This document shows, one piece after another, positions 10,720 through 22,845 of a stretch of 64,000 nt of DNA. Source of the stretch: Cubamyces lactineus (taxonomy: Eukaryota > Basidiomycota > Agaricomycetes > Polyporales > Polyporaceae); contig JACDTU010000010.1 of assembly GCA_022376465.1 (NCBI GenBank), forward strand, positions 1,054,001-1,118,000, written 5' to 3'. The translations under genes and the position numbers were made by a program. A model generated the notes under the pieces. The model was not told where the DNA came from. It did no database searches and saw only the letters and a program-made list of their open reading frames with translations. How positions within the stretch are numbered: the stretch's first letter is position 1; each line of letters starts with the position of its first letter.

Positions 10720-13487
10720 ATGGACAGACCGACTTCTGCGCTCCGGCGCAAGTCTCAGGTCTTCGTTGAAATCCCGCCGTCCCCATTTCTGTCATCCAAG
10801 TCTAGCAACGCGCATCCCCGCATACAGCCGGAGACTCCATTGAAGGCGGTCACTATGAACGTCGATCACGTACAGACATCCTCTCCATCCTCGATTGCCA
10901 ATGATGCTTTGAACAAGTTGAAGCGCAAGTCAATGGGTAGTGCTCAGGATCATCAAGACGCCGAATCCGGCTTACAGACCAAGACGAAGAAACAGAAAAC
11001 TGATAGCCATGGAGAGGAGGGCGCACAGGGCAAGAAGAGCAAAGCCAAGCGGCCTGACCAGAGCGCTGATGCGCAACAGGAGACCGTTCGGTGCCATCAA
11101 TGTACACGCCAGGTGGCCCACGATGGTACGAAGTGTCAGTTAGTGGTTAAACGGCGAGCTAAACTCGAGTGATTTGCAGCCGCTGTCCACTGCTCGTCAT
11201 TACGTCCATCCGGACAGCAATGCGTGCTCAAGTATTGCAAGGCATGTATGCGCAACAGGTATCAAGCAGAGATAGACGACATTAAGGCTCAAGGCTCGAC
11301 GGGCATTACGGACGATGCGCGAAAAACCCATGCTGCCGATGTGCCATATACATTCCGGCATGTAGCCCAGTCGCCAAAGCGCTTTGTTACTGATTAAATG
11401 GTTGTTGTGCAGGTGCCCTAGGTGTAACGGGTCCTGCAACTGCAGAATATGTAGGAAAGCACAGGGTCTTCCAGCGACAGGGTAAGTGTGCATTCCGTAT
11501 ATGCGAACGACTATTAAACGGCCTGCCAGGGACATGAACTTGCTGGCTCGTAAAGCAGCAAAGGCAGAGCAAACTGCTGCTACTGACGTGAGTTTGCTTA
11601 TTCGCGGTCCTCTGTCTCGGACTGACATGTGTGTGCTCCTACGTCCAGGAAACCAATGGAACCGCACGTCATTCGATGCCGCCAAAGCTGAGGCCTCTTC
11701 CCTCCGCTAAGCAAACCAACGCAATGCCCTTCGTCGGACCCAGCCCTCGTGGCAAACCTAAACCCCATGTGCTCATCCCGCCCTCATCTCAATTATCACG
11801 GCGCAAGTCGGATCAGACAAATGCCGATGCGCAGAAGCCTCAGCGTCGTGCGGCACGCCCAAAACGCGACGTTGTCCCTAAAGAGATTCCAAAGCCCATA
11901 TGGACTCGAATGACGACGCCTATGGCTCATGAGGACGCTCTACAACGCCTCAACATCAGGGAATTCCTTCTACGCTTCTCCCACCTCATGGACGTCGCAC
12001 GAGGGCATCTTGAGGAGTTGGAGGAACTGGGATGTAAGCGATACGGCTCGAAGGATATGGTTAGCGATGGGCCTACTTCCGACGGTGCTGTGCTCGTGGC
12101 TTGGATCTCTGAACCTGCCATCAAGGCCATTCTCGTCGGTCTCTTGACGCTCCTCTCCAAGGATCCTGACATGGAAGGGAACGCTCCAGCACTTCTGAAA
12201 GCAGTTCGCAGCATCAAGGATAGCGGGGTGAACCTGAACAAGATGTGGGCTGCTCTATTCTCGTTGCGAAGCGATAGCTCTATCTCGCTTCCCGACCCTC
12301 TTCCCCTTGCCACGTCTGAGATTAGACATAGCATCCGCAACGCTGGGCATGGACATTCACGCCCCTCAGCCGCCGTTTTCGCTACCGCACAACTGGTACC
12401 TATCGTAGACGCGCTTGTCGCCCGAGTCGTCCACACCAAGGCCGTTCGTGACGATTTCGAGCGGGCCGTTGCCCAGGAGAAGGAGCTTGCTCGTGCTGCG
12501 AGGGAGCTAGCTGCAGCCGAGAACGCGCGGTGGAAGTCTGCCTCGGACGCCGATCAAGGTGCCAGTAGGGCGGCGAAGCGGGCGGCTCGCCTCGCACATC
12601 AAGACGCGCTGCTGACAATCGAGCGCGCGCTGAAGATCGCGTCTGCAGAGTGTATACCTCGCTTTGGGCCCCTCGGTAGAGACACGGAAGGGCGAGTATA
12701 CTATGCGCTGACTCCGGGAGTGGCAGAGCGTGAGGCTGCCCTCGATATCTTGGAGGACGGCAACGGGGAGGTGAAGTTGGGCAAGAGGCGAGGAGTAGTC
12801 GACGAGGCTCAGAGGAAGCGCATGCGGCATTGGTCATGGCTCCTTGCTGTATGGGGACGCAAACCCGAAGATGCTGAAGTCTCCCAGGTGGCCTCTGGAG
12901 AAGATGAAGATGAAGACGTGGCGGAGAACCCCGATGCCGAGGGGTGGTGGGGCTTCTGGCAACCCGAGGAAGTCACGAAGCTGTCCGAATGGCTTGGCGA
13001 TAAGTACGGTGTCGACCCCGAAGCAAAGCGACTCTCTAAGGAGCCGGATGACACTGCTGTTGTTGGCGAAGATGGAGCGCAACCACGCTCTAGTCCACAG
13101 CCTGCTCAGCGTCGAAGCCGTCCCCCCGGCGTTATATTTGCCGGAGATACCTCCATGGCATCACGTTCAGGTGTACGCTCGTTCGCCTCCCTCGATCGTG
13201 AGTCCGATTCTGAGGACGATCCGGCATTTACTGGGGACAACTCCGACGATGAGGGCGACGGGCAGAGCATACAAATGCGTCTCAACGCGCGAGGAGAGCC
13301 CGTTCCTCGGAGGCAGGACCTTAGGGCCTTGGTGAAGGGCCTGAAGGAGTACGCGGATCTGTTGGAGTGGCGAATCAGGCGTGCTACGAAGGAGGCCAAA
13401 GAGAGCAAAGAGGACGGTCAGGCCACGAAGGGCAAGGGAGTACAGAAGGAAGATGCTATACCGACACAGAGCTTCTACGGCAGCTAG
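10720..13487 (+). CDS. zf-4CXXC_R1 (CDCA7-type) zinc-finger chromatin protein
   Basis: Five exons (10720-11125, 11180-11357, 11413-11481, 11530-11587, 11649-13487) give 849 aa. After a disordered, basic N-terminus comes a CDCA7-type cysteine-rich domain at about residues 125-225: VRCHQCTRQ, HCSSL, YCKACMRNRYQAE, FRCPRCNGSCNCRICRKAQG. In animals and plants CDCA7 recruits the HELLS/DDM1 remodeller to hemimethylated or heterochromatic DNA. The C-terminal half is helical and has segments reminiscent of DDT and WHIM motifs (IREFLLRFSHLMDVARGHLEEL near residue 340; RFGPLGRDTEGRVYYALT near 575), which suggests a nucleosome-remodelling partner. Acidic patches and a coiled coil end the protein. Intron 2 uses a GC donor at 11358, because every GT alternative introduces a stop. 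Functional assignment beyond the zinc domain is inference. Confidence 0.8.
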
Positions 13488-13651
13488 TGGGGATATGTAA
13501 CGATTCGCTAATTGCTCAGACTCTACGCTAATCCGCTTCGTTCTTTACCCATATACTATGATACTGATAGTGTACACACGGTTCCACGTATGTTACGACA
13601 CGAACATCTTTGGACCACCCATGCGATTCCGTCCTAACGTCAGTACTGTCA

Positions 13652-14195
13652 CTAGATGTTACACTGCCTAGCGATCACTGAGGCGAGCTCATCTGCACTG
13701 ATGGGACGTTCAACGCATCGACCGAGGCGGCGTGCGAGGATGGTTGCGAGAACATGCTTGCACTGCGGACGAAAGCTGATCAGTAGAACATGATACCTGA
13801 TGCTTCAGCGCGAATTACCATGAGCTGGGTTTCTGAAAGCAGCACCGAATACGTGTATGCCGGACATGTACAATACGCCAGCGCTGGTCCCTTGGGTGAC
13901 GGCAGCCCGGGGAAGACAGAGTACGAGGACGTAGATCCGAGCACTTCATACTGAGGTCGACCCCAAGGAGGTCTGTACACGATGACACTGTCACGATCAA
14001 TGAGGTCAAGAGCTCCAAGGAGCAGCGTCTCTGGGAAGAAGAAACGCAATTTCTCGACGGAGTCGTCAACTGTGTTTTAGCACTTGTCAGTACGAGCACA
14101 AATGCGCCAAGGCAAGGCTACTCGCATGTATCGGGAGTCATATCTCCAAGCACCCTCTCAAGAAGTAGCTTTGCAGGGGCGGACGTGGTGCCCAT
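13652..14195 (-). CDS. sws1: Sws1/ZSWIM7-like SWIM zinc-finger protein (Shu complex)
   Basis: Three exons (14126-14195, 13819-14069, 13652-13762) give 143 aa, the usual size for Sws1. With a Rad51 paralogue, Sws1 forms the Shu complex, which promotes Rad51 filament assembly in homologous recombination. The SWIM motif CxC...CxH is visible as YCTCPAYTYSVLL followed across an intron by CKHVLATILARRLGR. Upstream, LLLGALDLIDRDSVIVYRPPW and YEVLGSTSSY match the family. Exon 1 (MGTTSAPAKLLLERVLGDM) can only be joined in frame to DDSVEKLRFFFPE through a GC donor (GCGAGT) at 14125. The gene is divergent from TRM11, with a 368-bp gap. Confidence 0.85.
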
Positions 14196-14563
14196 CTTAG
14201 GATATTGAGATTCGAGCCGATTGTGAGAGCTACTACACAGCACTGCCAGTCACATACCACTGCGCTCTGATCGCGACATGTGAATCGGAGTCCTCAACAG
14301 ACCCTACTAAAGGAGTAGTTAACTCACCGTACGTTCAGCTTCGTCGTAAGACAGACCCGAGGAGCAACGCTTACACGAGTTGTAGGTCGCGAACGGTTAA
14401 GAGGCAGGAGGGTACGCCGTGTTGTAATTCAACTTGTAGACTAGCCACTTCCAAATTTGGAAGCAAATCCTGCACGCGCCACAGCCACCCACCCTAAGGT
14501 TCTCAGCCACATTCGAGGCGTTCGATATCATCCAGTATCTAACACAGCTCAAAAAAGGCAGCG
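14196..14563. promoter_or_regulatory. Divergent promoter between sws1 and TRM11
   Basis: This gap of 368 bp holds the promoters of two divergent housekeeping genes. No TATA box or repeat is evident, and no extra ORF is convincing. Confidence 0.4.
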
Positions 14564-16480
14564 ATGCCCGCCCAATACTTGTTTGTCTTTGCTCAAGTAC
14601 ATGACGAGTTCCGGATACCCGAACTCGAGTCGATCGCAGAGCTGCATGGGTTCAGCATCAAATTTCCTGATAATCCCGAGGACAAAAAAACGGCGCGGCC
14701 ATTCATGGTGCTCGGCCTTGAAAGCGAAGAGCACGCCAAGATTCTGTCTCAGCGATGCGTCTTGGTCAAGTGAGACTCTTAGACCAAGACGCTGCACCCG
14801 TACTCACCGACCGCTGCTAGGTACATATGCGAATTCTACGCTCGCGGGAAGACGTATGAAGAGCTCCATCGAGAAAACAGGAGTCGCGCGAGCCAGTGGC
14901 AGAAATATGCCGCCGACACCTCCTTTAAATTCATGGTCACGGCCTTCAACCATACAATCCCACAATGGCGCCAAAAGGATGTCGTCGAAGGTTTCTCGTA
15001 CATGGACTTCCAGGGAAAGATCGACATGAAGAACCCCGAGATTGTTCTAACTTGCTTTGAAGAGTGTAAACAGCTATCACGCATGGATTCCCCACTTTAA
15101 TCTGACGTGATTCGTTGTACAGACAGGGACAAGCATGGCACTACCCGCGCTAAGGACGAAGGCGATGGAGAATTCGAGGAAGTGTGGTTCGGCAGGTTGG
15201 TGCGTTCCGAGCATGTCTCCGTGCAGTATCTGTATGAATGGGCTGACTCTGCAACAGGTAGAGGTCGGCTCAGCTCGACCCCTGGTCAAGACATTCGACG
15301 TGAAGAAACGAGTATACTACGGCAACACGAGCATGGAGGCTGAGATGTCACTTCTCATGGCGAACCAGACATTGGTACAGCAACAAATATGTAATCGGCC
15401 ATTTCTCAAGCACTAATCTTCCGAGCCAGGCGTCACCGGGCAAGCTCATCTACGATCCGTTCATCGGGACCGGAAGTATGGCATACGTTAGTGGTTGCCG
15501 TCTACTGCAATGACCCCGAGCTAAGACAGGGGATCTGTAGACAACTGCATACTTTGGTGCTTTTGTGTACGGCTCAGACATTGATGGACGCCAAATGCGT
15601 GGAAAAGGTGAACTGTCCGCATCGTTGTACGGCCTCAGATCTTAGAGTGACTCACAAAGGTGTTCGCCGCAGTGAAGCCACCTGGAATCATTCGCGCAGC
15701 TGCACAATATGGCATCGCCAATCGTATCATGGACCTGTGCACCTTCGACGTCACTCAGAACCCCTGGAGGTGTGGCGAACTCTTCGATGCGATCGTAACA
15801 GATCCGCCATGTAGGCGCATCTACCTTACTCGTTTCGACGCATTGGCTGACTGTTCTCTGTGTTGCAGATGGGGTACGAGCAGGAGCGAAGCGGCTGGGG
15901 CGTAAGAACGTGCGTCCTCCGCGGGAAGCCCCTCCGCCAGTACATGCCCCACGGCCGTCAGTAGTCATACTTTTGGTTTCTAGTGACCACCCCTAATTCC
16001 TACCTCTTTAGCGACGACCAACCTTACATTCCTCCGACAAGACCTTATGAGCTCTCTGAGCTAGCGCGCGATCTTGTGCTACTGGCTCGGTATATGCTGA
16101 AACCCCGCGGTCGACTCGTTTTCTTCTTGCCCACCGTAACGGAAGAGTACAAAGAAGTCGATGTGGAAGCTATGCTTTGCGAGGGAATGGAGCTTGTCGC
16201 CAACTCGTTACAGGACTTTGGCTCCTGGGGACGTCGCGTGAGTCTACTCCTAATGTCAACTGCTTCCGGCTGATGCTCACCGAGAAGCTTGTAGTTGATC
16301 ACCATCCGGAAGACAACTACCCAGAAATACCCGCCACCTACCTTCGATCCAGCTCATGCGGTGACTGAGAATGTCGCATCCCACATTCCCGCGCACAAAG
16401 ACTTTCGGGAAAAGTATTTCCAAGGCTTCAAAAAAGTCGATACAGAAGGCATAGATCAAGATAGCAAGAAACAACAGTAG
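14564..16480 (+). CDS. TRM11: tRNA (guanine10-N2) methyltransferase TRM11, with an apparent 1-nt frameshift
   Basis: Ten exons: 14564-14769, 14821-15065, 15123-15199, 15258-15374, 15430-15486, 15541-15607, 15673-15810, 15869-15960, 16012-16237, 16295-16480. Trm11, with Trm112, adds m2G10 to tRNAs using SAM. It has the N-terminal THUMP-like half (LFVFAQVHDEFRIPELESIA), the SAM site YDPFIGTGSMAY, and the catalytic DPPYGVRAGAKRLGRK. Exon 8 must begin in the DPPYG frame. Its last bases (KPLRQYMPHGR) and the canonical 51-bp intron that follows require a frame one base later. A single-base insertion, or loss of two bases, between about 15905 and 15925 is therefore needed. This could be an assembly error or a real lesion. 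Apart from that the gene looks complete, ending in a Lys/Gln-rich tail. Confidence 0.9.
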
Positions 16481-16686
16481 AGCGTTTGAGCAACTGATAT
16501 AATAGCGAGTTTGATTATATGGGAAGAGAAGGGTGAAGTATGCGGATGTCACGAAAGGCTTAGAAGTTACTGTATAAACAAAAGGATCGATAGAGCGAGC
16601 GGAGCAAAGCAGAGCATAGCTTTTGAGAAGTTGACAGATACTGGGCGTGTGAAACAACCGAGAGGGTTCGAAGATGGGCAGTCAAA

Positions 16687-19600
16687 TCAAGGGGCTCCGA
16701 TGTAACGAGCGGTAGCAGCGATGCGGAAATTCAGTGGAACGACAGTGTGCCTTCTCACACATCAGCCCGGTGCGTTCGGAGATGGTGCGACTAACTCACT
16801 CATAGTACTCTTGAATGCCAGCACCATCCATGATGAGTACATCTCCCTACGTGTTGTCAGCATGCAAGTCGCGGAAGGCCAGGAAGGAGCGACCCACATG
16901 GCGCAGGAACAGGGTCATTGCGTTCTGGCTAGCACCAGATCCCTTGTCGGTGCGGTACTTCTTGAGCAGCCTGAAGTGCATGTAGGCAGAGGACCCGAGC
17001 GACAGCGAGGCAACGCGAGGCCCAAGGCCTCGTTCCGCGTCGCTATGGAACTGCAATAGAGTTTCAGCAAACCATCAATTGCACGATCGTCGAAAGAGCG
17101 TGACGAACCGCCATCTTCTGCTTCTCCATGTATGCCGCGCTGAGGACCTCGTTGAACGTGTACTGGGTTTGCTCGGCTTGTATAACGCTATTCATGCGCT
17201 CCTGGATGAGGTTGCGTGCCTTCACGATGGCAGAGGGCGCGGTATCGAAGGGTACCGTGTTCGCGGTGCCACCGACGTACTGTAGGGGGTGAGTCATCAT
17301 TCGCTCACACTGAATGTACCGCGTACCTGGTAGGGTTCACCAGCTATACAAGAGTTAGTATAGGATGCCGCTGCTTAAATTTTGTACACGCACTGTTTTG
17401 CGAGAAATAGTTGGTGAGGAGAGTTCCCCGGCATTGGTGCTGCATTTTCTTGGATGAGCTCATAACAAGGATAGATCAAAGAAGATACAAACACTCCTCA
17501 ACGGCCATCTGCGGAAGCGGAGCTGTCCAGAACCTGCTTGCTCTTGGTATTCTCCGAATATCTCGTCTGCGACGTGGTTGATCATTGGACTGCCAAAGAT
17601 GAGGTATATGCGACCGCTATAGTGGGCGACGTAATGAGAATTCAGAGTATTAAAGACAACTATCCGAGCAAACTCACCGATTCTCAGGAAGTATGTAGAC
17701 ATGGTAGTACCCAGAGCCATTACCTATAGGGTATCTTTGCAACGGGGGAATAATGATTCCTGAACGGCCAGCGACAAATAGTCATTGAGCGCATAATATC
17801 GTAGGCGGTCGAGATACGTACCACTGTCTTCGGCCATCTTGTGGTGCATGAAGTCTGGGTTGGTCTGGCCCCAGAATTCCTTGGCGACCCTGGTTTTACC
17901 TGCTATCTGAACTGTCGCCTATAAAGCGCGGTGAGGAAGAGTGGCAGTCCGCGATTACTAATCTTACGTGGCAGTTCTGGCATTCCCAGTGCTCCCATTT
18001 GAACCTAGCGCCAGGGACGCAGCTCAGCAATATCCGTAGGAATGCAACGCGCCACTGACCGGCAGGACAAACGTCCGCATTGTTTACAATGCCAACCCTT
18101 GCAGAAGCGGCGGCTAGTGACCACGCCGTCGAGAGCCTGCGTCGCAGGCGGCACGGGCGCGAGGTCTTCCAATACGTCATGGTTGCATGAATGTGAGGAC
18201 TCCAGGAATGACTTGTCATATCGGAGTCCGTCCGGGGGACGACGGCCGTCAGTGAAGGTCCAAAATGCCGCGCAGTTCGGGTGTAGACACATCCAGGCTT
18301 CATACACCAGAGGGGACGCTTTCGCGCACGAGGGGCATACGTACGTGATTGTCGTGTGCCCGCGTTCAGGGCCGACGGTCCTTGCATACTCATCAGCATA
18401 CAGGCGATTAGTGAATGTACTAGTGAGCGACGCTTACGATGGACCGTTCGAATACTCTTGCTGGAGCCACCAGGGTTGCCGTTGCTTTTCACACCATTCG
18501 AAGGCAAACTTCCAGCGAACAACGGAGCGCCGATCATTGCTCACGAACTCACGTTCGGCTACCCGAGACACGTGAAGTTCATGACAATGAACAGGATGGT
18601 AGGACGACTCACCCCAGGCATGAACAATGTGGTAGAACCCGAGGACCACATACGTATATCCCTTCGTAGCAAGATCGTACGGGAACAATGCGTACCGATC
18701 GTCGATGAGGAGCACGAGGGGCCGCTTCATCTGGTACGTTCGCAGCAGAGCACGCACAGACTTGTCTTCCTCGCGCTGATCTTCGGCTTCCTGCAGTGCG
18801 GTCTGGCCCTTCTTGTTGTGAATGCTCTCGGCGCGGCCGCCCCTGATTTGTTCTGAGAGTCAGGCTCTACAGATATGATATATGAAAAATCGAAACACTC
18901 ACCCGTGCGAAATGATGAAACGACCACCACGAGCGAAGACATCACGTCTGATATACTGGATGAGAACGGAGTAACCAAGAGCGTCCGACAAAACTCACTT
19001 CGAGGAGAAAGCACTCAAGAGATAACCCTTAACCATATCACTATTGAAGTACACGCCTCCCTGGTAGCTCCGGAACCAGTCAAATGATTCGCAGACTTCT
19101 TGACGTGACTGGAGGCATCGCTGAGCAACGAGCACCGCCCGTGCCATATGTATTGTAGACATACCTCAGCCCAGATGGGCGGTGGTGTTGTCAATGCTTG
19201 CTTGGGAATGAATGGTGGAGGTGGTGGCCGAGACGGGTGTACGACAGGATTCGGCACAACAGCGGCCTGAGGATGGCTGGAGGCGATGACTGGGCGTTCG
19301 CTGGTAACGGAAGTCGACGCTCTGTTGGTTGGAGCACCATTGACAAACGAGGGACTAAACAATGAGGGGTCCACCGACGGCAAGTCCGATGGCACAGCTA
19401 TATTGAGAGGGACGTCTTCCTTGTATGAAGGCGGTTGGCCACTATGCACACAGGCGACATCGACATTGCGATTCGGAAGCAAACTCCTGCTGAGAGGGAT
19501 GTCTTCTTCGTCATCAGAGACCAACGGGGCGTCTTGAGCTCCGGAATCGTCAGGCCATTCTTCAATCACAGCGACTCTAGTCTGGAGAACCAACGACGCC

Positions 19601-21483
19601 TCCGCCGCGCCCTGTCTAATGACTTGGTCCGCCTCTGACAAGCCAATAGTCGTTCCAGGGGCAGCGGCAATCGGCGCCCGTGGCGCCATGTCTGCCAACC
19701 GCGTACGAGTAGACCTCCGCCGAGGTAACTGGGCGATTTTACGCGCAGCGCCAGTGGCAGCGGCTTGTCTGCTAGCCTCAGAACGAGCACCGGTAGAATG
19801 AGAGAGTACGCGCTTGCGTGGATTCGCGCTCGCAGAGGGCTCATCCACAGCGGTTACAACAGAGTCAAGCCCGGTTGGATGCCCTGCTTGCGACTTCTTC
19901 TGCCTGAGCATGGCGCTGTTCAAGGCACCGATGGCGTCCGATGTATCGTCCAGCCGTCGTTGCTTCTTAGACGGACGCTCGGATGCGTCAGGTGCCTTCA
20001 GCTTCTTGCGACCGCCAGATACCTGCGCCTTCGCCCGCGTACGTTCTTGGGACGCGTCGTTAGACGGTTGCCCCTTGTCTGCCGCGGAAATAGAGTTGTA
20101 GACATCCACCAAACTCTGCTGAGAGGACGTCGGGACGATATGCCCCTGGGCATGGGCTACATCCACCCTCGGAACAAGTTCACGGCGGCGTGGTGCTGTA
20201 GATTGGTGACCAGATGTCCTAGATTTCTTTCGAGAGTTTGCGGTCTTCTGCTGGCTAGTGGACGCTGCATTCGCTATGCGCTTCTGCTGAGTTGCTATGT
20301 AGGCTCCAAAGTCGTCGTCGTCGCGGAAAATACGCTTCGCATTGTGCTTGTAGCTATTCTCTGCCTTAGCGATCATTGATAGCCGTTTTGTGTTCGCTGC
20401 AGCCCGAGAGTGACGCTCGCGAGGAGGAAGTGGAGGTTGAGCCTTCTTCCGCAAGCTATGAACTTGGGGCGGGTCGACGACGGAGGCGGTTTCGTCCACA
20501 GCCGTATCACTTGTCTCGCACTGAGCAGAGGACACGACATCGTGAATAGTAATTGACAACGGATCGACTTGATCCCGCGCGGGTGACAGCTAATAGTGAT
20601 TAATCAGAGCGAGCACGGGAAGACACCAAGTCGTAAACATAGATACCTCTGGACCAGTAGTGAAGGCGCCCATCATCACTGCTTGAACGTGGTCTTCCTC
20701 GAAGACGAGTACATCTTTATTCTCCTCGATGGACTCTTCAGCGGTAGGAAAGAGCACCTGGTCAGGCGCGTCGAGCGTACGCGTGTAGATATCGGCTTCG
20801 GGACAAGCCTCTATAGCCTCTATAGCATTACTATCCTGTGGATGCGTCGCGAGCGCCCCTTCGTCGACAACATCTAGGGTTTCACACGGGGCTACCGCAG
20901 CAGGAGGGCTTGGGACGTGAGTAGGAGCCCGCAACGCCTCCAAGTGTTCCCTATGAGACGAGGACGAGCGAGGTGCTCCTGCACGGGGGGTTCCTTTAGC
21001 ACCATTGGGTTGCTCGGCTTCCCCAGACATACCCCGCGAGAGATCTGACAGGAGGTACAGATATCCAAAGCGACGGTGCTTTCGTTCTGTGTTGATGACC
21101 TTGAGCGCAGCACGCTCGTCTTTTCTGTATAGTTCCCAATAAAAGCGTACGAAGATCTCAAGCGACGGAATGGACGCGATGCCAGATGACTCGCTGCTGG
21201 TGATGCAAGCGACCGCGTCCCCTTCGGGAGCAAACGCGAGGGTCATCCAAAGTTCGGCAACGACGAGAAGCTATATTGTACGGGCAGCCTGTTAGTCATA
21301 CGTGCCCCACAACCAGGACAATGAATTCGCGATACGTACAGCGGGGTCATTCTTGATGTCTTGAGCAAGTTGCCGGCACCAACGGTCCCTACGACCTCCG
21401 TCGAGAGAACGGGCGTAAAATGTAGAAGCGAAGGGGTCATCCTCGAGGAGGCCACGGTCCGCCCAGGAAGTGGGCTGCCTCAT
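16687..21483 (-). CDS. Large AlkB-like 2OG-Fe(II) dioxygenase with N-terminal extension
   Basis: Eighteen exons join without a break to 1285 aa: 21340-21483, 20647-21270, 19165-20589, 18999-19108, 18903-18947, 18613-18842, 18438-18558, 18060-18380, 17968-18004, 17822-17918, 17678-17759, 17493-17616, 17394-17439, 17327-17343, 17109-17279, 16898-17050, 16800-16846, 16687-16750. The C-terminal domain has the double-stranded beta-helix signature of AlkB-type oxygenases: HxD in KMAFHSDAERGLG, SLGSSAYMHFRL, MDGAGIQEYYEHTVVP with the distal His, and FRIAATARY supplying the 2OG arginines. Such enzymes oxidatively demethylate DNA, RNA or protein. Between about residues 730 and 1050 are a conserved block (WFRSYQGGVYFNSDMVKGYL) and several CxxC pairs (CPSC, CKQCGRLSC, CQNC) that probably bind zinc. 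The N-terminal 700 residues are partly folded and then disordered and basic. The substrate is unknown. Confidence 0.85.
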
Positions 21484-21864
21484 GTTGACGAACGAGGACA
21501 GTGAGAACTGGGACGACGCGTCAACGTCGGAGGTGGTGGAGGTTAGGACGAGGAGGCAATACTTGTTGACAGGCTCATAAATGTAGACAAAATTAAATAC
21601 CAAGAAGTGCACTCTGTTGACGCATTCACACCGAGATGATGACGGTCACGAGAAAGTGTTGTGGGAAGAAACGTCGGCGACCCTGACACTTCCACGGCTC
21701 CGAACCATAGTAACTCGGCGCCTCAGACGGTACGCAACTCCGCGGCGTTAGCCCTGGAACTATCGCTGACCAGCGATACGAGCGCGCAAATGTCGTGCAG
21801 TCCATGCAGTCCATAGTTCTAATCTACGCTACGCCGAGAGAGAAAGCTAAGCGGAGGTTGGACT

Positions 21865-22540
21865 TTACTTGGAAAGAGCGTGCTGCAGAGCCTCATACAC
21901 ATCCGCCTCAATGCGAGCCTCGACCTTGTCCTCCTCAGATCCGTTGCCAGCAGCGACCCGCAGGGCCTCCTGGAGGTTAGCACGGACAGCCTGACGAGAT
22001 GAGTCAGTATGCGGCACGGTGCGTCGTCTCGTGACAATCGTACCTCCGCAGAGAACGCCTCGAGAGGAGCAGCCTCAACCGCATTGATGGTAAGCTTGTT
22101 GTTGGGGTGGACAGTCGCGAAACCACCGGACACTGAGACGAGGAGAGATCATAAGGTTCATAAGGTTCACAAATATACATTAAATGAGTGGCACGTCACT
22201 CACCAAACCACTTTTTCGACTGGTTGCCGGTCTCAATGACCTCAACGACACCAGGGCGCAGAGGCTCAATCGTTGGTGCGTGGTTGGCGAGGATACCCAT
22301 GTCACCGGTCGCCGCCGCAAGGTTCACTTGTACCACATCGGCGGAGGTGAAGATAGCCTGCAAACAGCCCGGGATCACTCACTATGGCCTTGCGAGAAGA
22401 CCGCTGCTGGCACGAACCTGGTGGGGCAAGACGAGGGAAAGGTTGATCTTGTCGGACGCCTCGGCGTAGCCTCGCCTGCCGAGCGCAAAGTTCCTGGGTG
22501 CTCTCCGAGCAGCAGCGGTGACAAGACGAAGCGCAGACAT
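21865..22540 (-). CDS. ATP16: Mitochondrial F1Fo-ATP synthase delta subunit
   Basis: Four exons (22418-22540, 22204-22357, 22044-22132, 21865-21990) give 163 aa. This central-stalk subunit (equivalent to bacterial epsilon) couples the c-ring to the gamma subunit. The N-terminus MSALRLVTAAARRAPRNFAL is a typical mitochondrial presequence rich in Arg. The mature part has INLSLVLPHQ, the beta-sandwich core DVVQVNLAAATGDMGILANH, SGGFATVHPNNKLTI, and the C-terminal helical hairpin that ends VYEALQHALSK. Length and exon phases are fully consistent. Confidence 0.95.
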
Positions 22541-22845
22541 TAGTTTTGTGGCAGATCGAGACGTGCAGGACAGTGAGCTCGACTTTGCGTTGTCCGTCCG
22601 CCTGACGGCGGCGAATGCCGGGTCGCTTACGGTCACGTGCCTAGTGTCACAGCGCGTAACGCTACACTGTGGCGTCATGAGCGCCCAATTTCCAGCCACA
22701 AACACCCGGCCTGAGTTTGTCCACGATCCACTACCGCTATATGATTGATTCGCCCATCAATCAACTCGAATTATCTATGTTTCTCCATAATCATGAAACT
22801 ACCACAGCTATGATCCAAAACTGCATCTAGGTACGTGCAATAAAG
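22541..22845. other. Intergenic region between ATP16 and the coiled-coil gene
   Basis: This 305-bp interval contains the ATP16 promoter and the 3' end of the preceding minus-strand gene. Nothing else is recognisable. Confidence 0.45.

Noticed and set aside
15961..15983. A 23-bp intron in TRM11
   Set aside because: It is too short and leads to the wrong frame. The 51-bp intron to 16011 restores the conserved YIPPTRPYEL block, which leaves a frameshift in exon 8 instead.
17722..17727. An in-frame TAG suggesting stop-codon readthrough in the AlkB-like gene
   Set aside because: A different splice choice (exon 17822-17918 to exon 17678-17759) gives the conserved GYYHVYILPENRGRIYLIFG and avoids the stop entirely.
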